This document shows, piece after piece, positions 55,957 through 63,103 of a stretch of DNA of 64,000 nt. The notes below the pieces were generated by a model that was not told the origin of the DNA, did not search any database, and saw nothing but the letters and a program-made list of their open reading frames with translations. Source of the DNA: Streptomyces tateyamensis (lineage in GTDB: Bacteria > Actinomycetota > Actinomycetes > Streptomycetales > Streptomycetaceae); assembly GCF_003205575.1 (NCBI RefSeq), contig NZ_PYBW01000084.1, positions 41,810-105,809 on the forward strand, given 5' to 3'. The translations under genes and the position numbers were made by a program. Within the stretch, counting starts at the first letter, position 1; each line of letters starts with the position of its first letter.

Positions 55957-56028
55957 TGGGCGATACTGGGATCGAACCAGTGACCCCTTCGGTGTGAACG
56001 AAGTGCTCTCCCGCTGAGCTAATCGCCC
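55957..56028 (-). tRNA. tRNA-Val (anticodon CAC), copy 2
   Basis: 72 bases, same sequence and structure as 55673-55744, anticodon loop TTCACAC. CCA is not encoded. Followed by its own terminator, so the two copies appear to be separately transcribed. The 320 bases upstream (56029-56348) hold the tRNA promoter side and the ssgB promoter region but no gene. Confidence 0.97.
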
Positions 56029-56263
56029 GGGTGCAGGGAAAACATTACCGCATCCCCGGGGGTGCTCCCGACCAGCTGCCCCCGCGCAGGCCCGGCACAG
56101 GCCCGACCAGCCGGTTCACCGCTTACGGTCACTCTCCGCAACCGCACGGGAGGTGCGACTCGACCCGCCGCGAGACCTGCCGATATCCGCCGGAGCAGGC
56201 CTTCCGGTGCATTGCGCAATGCGCCGGAAGGGTTACCGGTGGGGCCCGAATCGGGACAGACGG

Positions 56264-56290
56264 GTTTACATCGCCGCCGGAGGTGGGATG
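56264..56290 (+). promoter_or_regulatory. candidate sigma-H (sigma-B-like) promoter of ssgB
   Basis: GTTTAC (56264-56269), 15 bases, then GGGATG (56285-56290) approximates the streptomycete stress-sigma pattern GTTT-N14-17-GGGTAT. In S. coelicolor ssgB is reported to depend on sigma-H. The ssgB ATG is 58 bases beyond the -10. The -10 match is imperfect. Confidence 0.4.
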
Positions 56291-56348
56291 GTCCGTTCGC
56301 CGACGTGCGATTCCCCGAGCGCACACTGAGCGAAAGGCCCTGGCGCTT

Positions 56349-56762
56349 ATGAACACCACGGTCAGCTGCGAGCTGCACCTGCGCCTCATCGTGTCCAGCG
56401 AGTCGTCACTGCCCGTCCCCGCGGGCCTGCGCTACGACACTGCCGACCCCTATGCCGTGCACGCCACCTTCCACACCGGTGCCGACGAGACCGTGGAGTG
56501 GGTGTTCGCCCGTGACCTCCTCGCGGAGGGACTGCACCGCCCCACCGGGACCGGTGACGTCCGGGTGTGGCCCTCGCGCAGTCACGGACAGGGCGTCGTC
56601 TGCATCGCGCTGAGCTCTCCCGAGGGAGAAGCCCTGCTGGAGGCCCCGGCCCGGGCGCTTGAGTCCTTTCTCAAGCGGACGGATGCCGCGGTGCCACCCG
56701 GCACCGAACACCGCCACTTCGATCTGGATCGGGAGCTGTCGCACATTCTCGCCGAGAGCTGA
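56349..56762 (+). CDS. ssgB: sporulation cell-division activator SsgB
   Basis: Small SsgA-like protein that, with SsgA, places FtsZ rings for sporulation septa. 137 residues, exactly the usual SsgB length; MNTTVSCELHLRLIVSSESS, PVPAGLRYDTADPYAVHATF and WVFARDLLAEGLHRPTGTGD are the strongly conserved core. ATG with GAAAGG eleven bases upstream. Monocistronic: a candidate stress-sigma promoter before and a long hairpin after. With bldD it marks the organism as a spore-forming streptomycete relative. Confidence 0.97.
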   Translation: MNTTVSCELHLRLIVSSESSLPVPAGLRYDTADPYAVHATFHTGADETVEWVFARDLLAEGLHRPTGTGDVRVWPSRSHGQGVVCIALSSPEGEALLEAPARALESFLKRTDAAVPPGTEHRHFDLDRELSHILAES

Positions 56763-56925
56763 AGCCGCCGGGGGCGCGTCCCCCGCCGGCCGGTCGTCAC
56801 TCGTGGCCGTCCTACTCGGGGGCACGGCCACAGGCCCGGGCGCGCGCCTCGCGCGCGGGCCGCGCACACCGCACGGACCGAGCTTCGCGGCACCGCGCCC
56901 CAGCAGGCGCGGCGGGCAGGCGCTC

Positions 56926-56978
56926 GGCGCCGGTGCGGTGTCCACCCTCCCTCGGCGGGTGGACACCGCACCGGTGCC
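56926..56978 (+). terminator. long hairpin after ssgB
   Basis: 22-base arms (56926-56947 and 56957-56978), complementary except for one G-U-type mismatch, with a 9-base loop; the arm ends GGTGCGGTGTCCACCC. It lies in the 346-base gap between ssgB and the CGNR gene, about 165 bases after ssgB. No gene is evident in the gap. Confidence 0.75.
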
Positions 56979-57108
56979 GGGCGCCTCCTGCGTTCTGCGG
57001 GCGGTGCCCGGTAGAGTTCGGCGGTGATGACCGGCCCCCAGCCATCGGCCGGGTGGTACCCCCCAGCGGGCGAGACCGACCGCCCCGGCGCACGCGAGGA
57101 GCCCCGAC

Positions 57109-57681
57109 GTGCTGATCACCCATGACACCGAGTGCGCCCTGGGCATCCTGGTCGAGCTGCTGAACACGGCGCCCGAGATCAGCGGTGCCGAGCAGCTGGC
57201 CGACCCGGCCGCGCTGTGCGCGTTCGTGTCGCGCAACGACATCAGCGAGGTCGACTCGATCGGGGAGGCCGACCTCACCGCGGTGCGGGAGCTGCGCGGG
57301 CAGCTGCGGGAGATCTTCACCGCCCCGTCCACCGCGGCCGCGGCCGGCCTGGTGAACGCACTGGTCGCCGCCGTGAACGCGACGCCGCGGCTGACCGACC
57401 ACGACGGCCACGGCTGGCACATGCACTACTTCGCCCCGCACGCCGCCGTGGCCGACCACCTGGCGGCCGAGCTGGGCATGGCGCTCGGGCTGATCCTGAT
57501 GGCCGGCGAGCGCGAGCGGCTGCGCCGCTGCGAGGCGCCGGACTGCGCGCGGCTCTTCGTCGACCTGTCCCGCAACCGCTCACGCCGCTACTGCGACAGC
57601 CGCACCTGTGGCAACCGGATGCACGTCGCCGCCTACCGGGCGCGGCAGCGCTCGGCGGCGGACGAGGCGGTCGGGGTCTGA
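57109..57681 (+). CDS. CGNR zinc-finger (ABATE-type) regulator
   Basis: 190 residues. The N-terminal ABATE-like stress-related domain (about 1-130) is followed by a C-terminal CGNR zinc finger: RRCEAPDCARLFVDLSRNRS, then RYCDSRTCGNRMHVAAYRAR. Four cysteines bind zinc and the basic helix probably contacts DNA, so a transcriptional regulator is expected; its targets are unknown. GTG start with GAGGAG eight bases upstream. Stops 20 bases before the convergent membrane-protein gene. Confidence 0.88.
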   Translation: MLITHDTECALGILVELLNTAPEISGAEQLADPAALCAFVSRNDISEVDSIGEADLTAVRELRGQLREIFTAPSTAAAAGLVNALVAAVNATPRLTDHDGHGWHMHYFAPHAAVADHLAAELGMALGLILMAGERERLRRCEAPDCARLFVDLSRNRSRRYCDSRTCGNRMHVAAYRARQRSAADEAVGV

Positions 57682-57701
57682 GGCCGGGCGGTCGGCCCGG
57701 G

Positions 57702-58160
57702 TCAGATGCCGCGCTTGCGGAGGATGTCCTCGATGTCGGAGAAGTCGCCGAGGTCGTTGCCCGCCGGCGGGGCCGGGGCCACCGCCTTGGGGGCGGCACC
57801 GGGCTGAGCGAGACCGGGCTGGGCAGCACCGGGCTGGGCGGCCGGGCGCTGCTGCTTCGGGGCCGGGGGCGCGGCCTTGCTCCGGCCCAGGCCGCTGAGC
57901 AGCAGCAGGAGCACGCCGCCGGCCAGCAGGCCGATGCCGGTCCACACCCGGGGGTCCAGGACCAGCTCGCGGGCCCAGTGCGCGAGCTCGTGGCCGATGG
58001 TGCGGCCCACCGGGACCAGGCCGGTCAGGTAGAGGCCGGCCGGCAGCAGGGCCAGGCCCAGCCAGCGCACCGCGCTGCGCCCGCGGCGGCGGAAACCCTG
58101 GAACGCGGCGAGCAGCAGGGCCAGCCCGCTCAGGCCGTAGCAGACGGTGGCGGTCAGCAT
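57702..58160 (-). CDS. small three-helix membrane protein with conserved acidic C-terminal tail
   Basis: 152 residues. Hydrophobic segments at about 4-20, 31-52 and 73-92, then a Pro/Ala/Gln-rich linker and a final motif DLGDFSDIEDILRKRGI that looks like a conserved docking tail. No family is recognised. ATG 58160 with GGAG three bases upstream. Divergent from the DsbA-like gene (54-base gap). The function is unknown. Confidence 0.72.
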   Translation of the reverse strand: MLTATVCYGLSGLALLLAAFQGFRRRGRSAVRWLGLALLPAGLYLTGLVPVGRTIGHELAHWARELVLDPRVWTGIGLLAGGVLLLLLSGLGRSKAAPPAPKQQRPAAQPGAAQPGLAQPGAAPKAVAPAPPAGNDLGDFSDIEDILRKRGI

Positions 58161-58214
58161 GGTCTCCGGTCCTCACTGGTCGGTGCGGGTGCCTGGTAGT
58201 GGAACACTGAGTGC

Positions 58215-58709
58215 ATGATCGAAGGTTCCCTCCCCCCGCTGGAGTTCTGGTGCGAGTTGCAGTGCCCGGACTGCGGCACCGCGCTCGACGACGTCCGTGC
58301 GCTGCGTGAGCGGTACGGCGACGCGCTGACCGTCTCGCTGCGGCACTTTCCCCTCGAGAAGCACAAGCATGCCTACGCGGCCGCCGAGGCGGCCGAGGAG
58401 GCTTTCGCGCAGGGCCGGGGCTGGCCGTTCGTCGAGGCGGTGCTGGGCCGGGTCGAGGAGCTGGACCGGCGCGGGCCCGAGCTGCTGCTGGAGGTGGCCC
58501 GGGAGATCGGGCTGGACGCCGAGGAGGTCGAGCTCGCGATGATCGACGGGCGGCACACCCTGGCCGTCGACGCCGACCAGGCCGAGGGCAAGGCGATCGG
58601 CGTCAAGGGCACCCCGACCTACCTGGTCCGCGGTCGGCGCCTGGACGGCGGGCAGAGCCAGGACGGCCTGCGCGAGCGGATCGTCGCGCTGCTGGAGGGG
58701 CCGGAGTAA
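58215..58709 (+). CDS. DsbA-like thioredoxin-fold protein
   Basis: 164 residues, no signal peptide, so cytoplasmic. Active-site CPDC (Cys17-Cys20), the inserted helical domain (about 50-120) with AAEAAEEAFAQG, and the cis-Pro loop GVKGTPTYLV. It matches DsbA/FrnE-type thioredoxin-fold oxidoreductases. Probably a thiol-disulfide exchange enzyme in the mycothiol-containing cytoplasm; the partner is unknown. ATG with only a weak ribosome site. Converges on the GNAT gene. Confidence 0.87.
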   Translation: MIEGSLPPLEFWCELQCPDCGTALDDVRALRERYGDALTVSLRHFPLEKHKHAYAAAEAAEEAFAQGRGWPFVEAVLGRVEELDRRGPELLLEVAREIGLDAEEVELAMIDGRHTLAVDADQAEGKAIGVKGTPTYLVRGRRLDGGQSQDGLRERIVALLEGPE

Positions 58710-58727
58710 CTCCTCCCGCTGCCCGGC

Positions 58728-59564
58728 TCACAGGGGTTTGGCGAGGATGTGGGTGGTGGGCCGGTAGCCGAGCGAGGTGTAGAGCCGGATCGCCACCGTG
58801 TTGTCGCAGTACACGTTGAGGCCCAGCACGTGGATGCCCGCGGCCAGGGCCTCGCGTTCGGCGGCGAGCAGCAGTTGGCGTCCGTAGCCGTGGCCGCGCC
58901 GGTCCGGGTCCACCTCGACCGTCATCACCCAGCTGTGCCGCCGCCCGTCCGGCAGCGGGCCGCAGTCCAGGGCGACCCAGAGGCTGCCCACCGCCCGCTC
59001 CCCCGCGTACAGCCGGCGCAGCGCGACGCCGGCTGTGGCGGCCCCGTCCCGGAGCACGTTGCGGGAGTCGGCGGCGCACCGCTGGCGGGCCTGCTCCGGG
59101 GTGAGCCCGGAGCGGACCAACTGCTCCTGGTACTCGGCGTTGGAAGCGGTCAGCCACTCGGGGAACTCCGCCGCGGAGATCGGACGCAGCGTCACCCCGG
59201 GTGCCGGGGGCGGGACCTGGTCCAGGTCCTTGAGCAGTTTGCGGTTGGTCTCGGTGTACCCGAGGGCGAGGGCCAGGGTCAGCGCGGGCTGCGTCGCGGC
59301 GGGCACCACCACCTCGGCCCGGGTGCAGTCCCAGGACCGCAGCACCTCCTCGGCGGCCAGCGCCGCGACGGTGCCGCGGCCGCGGCGCAGGCCCTCGGTG
59401 ATCCGCAGGGCGTCGATCCGGCCCACTCGGTGGGTGCCGTAGGTCACCGCCGCGGTGCGCACGCTGCCGACGGTGCGCCCGTTGGCGCAGACCAGCCAGG
59501 GCCGCGCGCGCCCGCCGTCCGGCAGGGTCTCCTCGGGGCCGGCGGGGCGCAGGGTCGTGGTCAT
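58728..59564 (-). CDS. tandem-GNAT acetyltransferase family protein
   Basis: 278 residues. Two GNAT halves: an N-terminal one (about 20-110, RITEGLRRGRGTVAALAAEE) whose acetyl-CoA loop is recognisable, and a C-terminal one with the clear pyrophosphate loop PDRRGHGYGRQLL and YTSLGYRPTTHIL. The substrate is unknown. ATG with GAGG upstream. 30 bases after pabC on the same strand, so probably in the pabB-pabC transcript. Confidence 0.85.
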   Translation of the reverse strand: MTTTLRPAGPEETLPDGGRARPWLVCANGRTVGSVRTAAVTYGTHRVGRIDALRITEGLRRGRGTVAALAAEEVLRSWDCTRAEVVVPAATQPALTLALALGYTETNRKLLKDLDQVPPPAPGVTLRPISAAEFPEWLTASNAEYQEQLVRSGLTPEQARQRCAADSRNVLRDGAATAGVALRRLYAGERAVGSLWVALDCGPLPDGRRHSWVMTVEVDPDRRGHGYGRQLLLAAEREALAAGIHVLGLNVYCDNTVAIRLYTSLGYRPTTHILAKPL

Positions 59565-59594
59565 GGGTGGCCTCTTCCCTGATGCGGAAGAGCC

Positions 59595-60413
59595 CTAACG
59601 GGGATCGGGGTCCTGCGCGGACCGCTCGGCGAAGAGGGCCATGGCGCGGGCGGTGACCGGCCCGGGGGCGGCCAGCTCGTGCTCGTCGATCCGGGCCACC
59701 GCCTGCACGTCGCGCAGCGTGGAGGTGAGGAAGACCTCCTCGGCCTCGCGCAGGACGGCGTAGGGCAGTTCGGCCTCCTCGGCGCCGCACCACTCGGCCA
59801 CCAGGGCCCGGGTGACGCCGGCCAGGCAGCCGGAGGACAGCGGCGGGGTGAGCAGCTTGCCGCCGAGCACCACGAAGACGTTGGAGCCGGTGCCCTCGCA
59901 CAGCTGACCGGCGGTGTTGGCGAACAGCGCCTCGGTGGCGCCCTGTCGGTGGGCATGGGCGAGAGCGACCACGTTCTCGGCGTACGAGGTGGTCTTCAGG
60001 CCGGCCACGGCGCTGTGCTCGTTGCGGGTCCAGCGCACGGTGGCCGCGGCCGTGGTGTCGGCCCGACGGGCGGCGGTGCCCAGCGCGACGGCCAGCGTGG
60101 GGGTGGTGTGCCCGCGCTCGGAGCCGAGCGGGGCCAGGCCGCCGGTGTAGGTGATCCGCAACCGGCCCAGCGGCATCGGGTTGGCGTCGATCACCGCCTG
60201 GCAGGCCTTGCGGACCTCCTCCAGGTCGGGCGCCGGCAGCCCGAGGCCGGTGGCCGAGCGGGTCAGCCGGTCCAGGTGGCGGGTGAGGGCGAAGGCCTGT
60301 CCGTCGATCGTCTTGACGGTCTCGAAGACGCCGTCGCCGACGGTGAGTCCGTGGTCGAGGACCGAGACCTCGGCCTGGGCTTCGGCGACGAGTGCTCCGT
60401 TGAGCCAGATCAT
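59595..60413 (-). CDS. pabC: aminodeoxychorismate lyase
   Basis: Class IV PLP enzyme releasing pyruvate from 4-amino-4-deoxychorismate to give p-aminobenzoate for folate. 272 residues with VLDHGLTVGDGVFETVKT, the PLP lysine in AGLKTTSYAENV, and the phosphate-binding ANTAGQLCEGTGSNVFVV and VTRALVAEW regions. The fold is shared with D-amino-acid and branched-chain aminotransferases; the neighbouring pabB supports this call. ATG with AGGAG ahead, 46 bases after pabB. Confidence 0.88.
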   Translation of the reverse strand: MIWLNGALVAEAQAEVSVLDHGLTVGDGVFETVKTIDGQAFALTRHLDRLTRSATGLGLPAPDLEEVRKACQAVIDANPMPLGRLRITYTGGLAPLGSERGHTTPTLAVALGTAARRADTTAAATVRWTRNEHSAVAGLKTTSYAENVVALAHAHRQGATEALFANTAGQLCEGTGSNVFVVLGGKLLTPPLSSGCLAGVTRALVAEWCGAEEAELPYAVLREAEEVFLTSTLRDVQAVARIDEHELAAPGPVTARAMALFAERSAQDPDPR

Positions 60414-60459
60414 CCTGGTGACTCCTGGGACGCGCGGGGTGGGAGGGGGCCGGGGCCGG

Positions 60460-61527
60460 TCAGGGCACCTGCTGGCCCGACGCTATCGCTACCAGTCGGG
60501 CGGCCTTGAGCTCGGTCTCGTCCCACTCGCGCTCGGGGTCGGAGCCCCAGGTGATCCCGGCGCCGGTGCCGAAGCGCAGCAGGGGGCCCGCCGGACCGCT
60601 CCGGTCGATCCAGAACGTGCGGATGCCGACGGCGAGTTCGGCCCGGCCGCGGTCGGCGTCGACCCAGCCGACCGCGCCGCAGTAGGGGCCGCGCGGGGCC
60701 GTCTCCAGGGCGTCGATGATGCGCAGTGCACTGGACTTGGGCGCGCCGGTGACCGAGCCGGGCGGGAAGGTGGCGGCCAGCAGCTCGGCCCAGCCGGCCC
60801 CGGTGCGCAGTCGGCCGGCGACGGTGGAGACCAGGTGGACCAGGCCGGGGTGCTTCTCCACCACGCACAGGTCGGGCACGGTGATGCTGCCGGTGGCGCA
60901 GGCGCGTCCGAGGTCGTTGCGGACCAGGTCGACGATCATCACGTTCTCGGCATGGTCCTTCTCCAGCAGGTCGTGCTCGGTGCGGCCGGTGCCCTTGATC
61001 GGACCGGAGGAGACGGCGTCGCCGTCGCGGCGCAGGTAGAGCTCGGGGGAGGCGGTGGCGATCTCGACGCCGTGCCCGGGCAGCCGCACCGTGCCGGCGT
61101 ACGGCGCGGGGTTGCCGAGTGCGAGCAGGCCGGTGAGCGCCTCGATGTCGCTGTGCGCCGGGTCGGGGTCGGGCAGCGCTGCGGTGAGCACCCGGCAGAG
61201 GTTGGCCTGGTAGACCTCGCCGGCCGCGATGTGCTCGCGGATCCGGCGCACCCCGGCGGTGTACCCGGCCCGGTCCAGCGAGCTCTGCCAGCCTCCTGGG
61301 TCCGGGCCGCGCCAGTTGTGGTGCACGGGAGTGGGCGCCGGGTCGGGGTGCACCTGGTCGAACCGGGCGCAGGTGAGGCGGCCCTCGAAGTCGTGCACGA
61401 CGGCCCACCAGCCCTCCCCGTCCAGCACGGCCGGATCGTGGCTGACCTCGCGCAGGCCGGTGGCGAGCCGGCCGCCGAAGCGGGCCATCGGCTGGTCGGG
61501 GGCGAGGGGGCGCGGGGCGGCGGGCAC
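60460..61527 (-). CDS. pabB: aminodeoxychorismate synthase component I
   Basis: Chorismate-binding enzyme that aminates chorismate to 4-amino-4-deoxychorismate. 355 residues, shorter at the N-terminus than E. coli PabB. The diagnostic PIKGTGRT has the lysine that separates PabB from anthranilate synthase (PIAGT). Other family parts: YQANLCRVL, SPELYLRR, VDLVRNDLGR, FPPGSVTGAPK and EREWDETELKAA. No pabA glutaminase gene adjoins; it may share one from elsewhere. GTG start with GGAG upstream. Confidence 0.93.
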   Translation of the reverse strand: MPAAPRPLAPDQPMARFGGRLATGLREVSHDPAVLDGEGWWAVVHDFEGRLTCARFDQVHPDPAPTPVHHNWRGPDPGGWQSSLDRAGYTAGVRRIREHIAAGEVYQANLCRVLTAALPDPDPAHSDIEALTGLLALGNPAPYAGTVRLPGHGVEIATASPELYLRRDGDAVSSGPIKGTGRTEHDLLEKDHAENVMIVDLVRNDLGRACATGSITVPDLCVVEKHPGLVHLVSTVAGRLRTGAGWAELLAATFPPGSVTGAPKSSALRIIDALETAPRGPYCGAVGWVDADRGRAELAVGIRTFWIDRSGPAGPLLRFGTGAGITWGSDPEREWDETELKAARLVAIASGQQVP

Positions 61528-61714
61528 GGTGCTCCTGCTGCAGAGATGAGGGTGTGGGGTGTCTCGAAGTTTAGGTCCGCCGGGCCTGCTCGACCCGGCG
61601 GGCGGGCGGCACGCTGCGGGAACGGAATTTGAGCTGGCCGAGGTTTCCGCTAAAGTTCAACACGTCGCCGGGAAACGGAGCCGCCGCAAGGCGGGGAAGA
61701 GCCCCGAAGACAGG

Positions 61715-61787
61715 CGGACGTGGCTCAGTTGGTAGAGCATCACCTTGCCAAGGTGAGGGTCGCGAGTTCGAATCTCGTCGTCCGCTC
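61715..61787 (+). tRNA. tRNA-Gly (anticodon GCC)
   Basis: 73 bases: acceptor GCGGACG/CGTCCGC, D-arm GCTC...GAGC, anticodon loop TTGCCAA, T-arm GCGAG-TTCGAAT-CTCGT, discriminator T. CCA is not encoded. First of a five-gene tRNA cluster. Confidence 0.97.
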
Positions 61788-61841
61788 GGTGGAGAACGGC
61801 AAGATCGTTCTTACTGATAGAGTTCAATCCTGAAGTTGCCT

Positions 61842-61912
61842 GGTGGAGTGGCCGAGAGGCGAGGCAACGGCCTGCAAAGCCGTGTACACGGGTTCAAATC
61901 CCGTCTCCACCT
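61842..61912 (+). tRNA. tRNA-Cys (anticodon GCA)
   Basis: 71 bases: acceptor GGTGGAG/CTCCACC, three-pair D-stem, anticodon stem-loop ACGGC-CTGCAAA-GCCGT, T-arm ACGGG-TTCAAAT-CCCGT, discriminator T. CCA is not encoded. Confidence 0.97.
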
Positions 61913-61946
61913 CGATGAGGTCTCCGGTTCGCCCCGGAGCCTCCCC

Positions 61947-62018
<72 letters not shown>

Positions 62019-62098
62019 CTCGGTTCCCTCGGGGATCTCGGCGGCACCGCTCGGCGGTGCGGCCACCAGCCCGGGTGTCATCAGGTGATGCTCGACAG

Positions 62099-62170
<72 letters not shown>

Positions 62171-62214
62171 CGGCCACCAGCCACTCAGGTGCCGTTCAGC
62201 GGCGCCGAGCTCGG

Positions 62215-62286
<72 letters not shown>

Positions 62287-62292
62287 CCATCG

Positions 62293-62323
62293 AAGGGCCG
62301 GATCCACCACGGATCCGGCCCTT
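62293..62323 (+). terminator. tRNA cluster terminator
   Basis: 13-bp stem AAGGGCCGGATCC / GGATCCGGCCCTT with loop ACCAC, six bases after the last tRNA-Val. Confidence 0.92.
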
Positions 62324-62456
62324 CCTCGTGTCCGCGGCGGTGCGCAAGGGGCCGGGCGCCGGGTGGAGGTGTCCTCACCGACACCCGACCCGGCGCCCGG
62401 CCGTGGTGGGCCGCGTGTCCCGCGCGGCCCGGCGACTGCTCCCCGTCCCCTGGGAA

Positions 62457-62681
62457 TCAGCGCCCGATCAGGTCGGCCACCGCCTTGGTCTGGGTGGCCA
62501 TCTGCTCCCAGCCGCCGAACAGCAGCAGCAGCACCGCCGCGCACGGCAGCACGATGGCCAGCGCGACGGCCGGGTGACGATCGTCACGGACCCGGCGGGC
62601 CGGGTCGCGACGGGCGGTCAGGTACCCGCGCAGCTGCAGGAGCGGGCGGTGCTGCACGGCTCGGGTGAGCGGGGTGGCCAT
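62457..62681 (-). CDS. small single-span membrane protein
   Basis: 74 residues. A basic cytoplasmic-looking start (TPLTRAVQHRPLLQLRGYL, then RRDPARRVRDDRH) is followed by one transmembrane helix (VALAIVLPCAAVLLLLFGG, about 43-61) and a short end with TQTKAVADLIGR. No family is recognised. ATG 62681 with AGGAG seven bases upstream is a strong start; the longer open frame upstream lacks one. It stands alone, converging on the tRNA cluster. The function is unknown. Confidence 0.65.
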   Translation of the reverse strand: MATPLTRAVQHRPLLQLRGYLTARRDPARRVRDDRHPAVALAIVLPCAAVLLLLFGGWEQMATQTKAVADLIGR

Positions 62682-63103
62682 GTCCGTTCTCCTGCGGCTG
62701 GTGGGGAAGGTGGCGCGGTGGGCGTTGACCTCGGGGGACGAGTGCCCGCCCACCGCTGTACCCAACGCTAATGGTCCGCAAGGACGGTGACGTCATGCCT
62801 CGGTCTCGTTCGCAGGCTGTCCGGGAGGATGAGGATCCTCCTGCGGGCGTACTACCCGAGGTGGAGGCGGCAGGCGGTGCCACCCCGGGAGAACCCTGAG
62901 ACCCGACCCCGAACCGGAGCCCGGGCCCGGCCGCGCGCCGGTCCCCCGGACGTGCATCGGACAATCCCACCGGCGGTTCGCGTGTTGCGTATCAGCACAC
63001 CGCAGCCGACGTTCCGTAAGCTGTGCCCGACAGGAACTGACGGTGCCCCAGGACCGGGGCCCATCTCGGGGTTAGCCCACCACACGGGCCGACGGGGACT
63101 GAC
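62682..63103. other. intergenic region, no gene seen
   Basis: 422 bases between the small membrane gene and the divergent kinase gene. Open frames here are GC-driven and have no ribosome site or recognisable protein. It should contain the promoters of both flanking genes, but no convincing hexamer pair or operator was found. Confidence 0.6.

Noticed and set aside
55673..56028. Phage attachment sites at the duplicated tRNA-Val genes
   Set aside because: The copies are complete tRNAs and no integrase, excisionase or foreign-looking DNA lies between or beside them.
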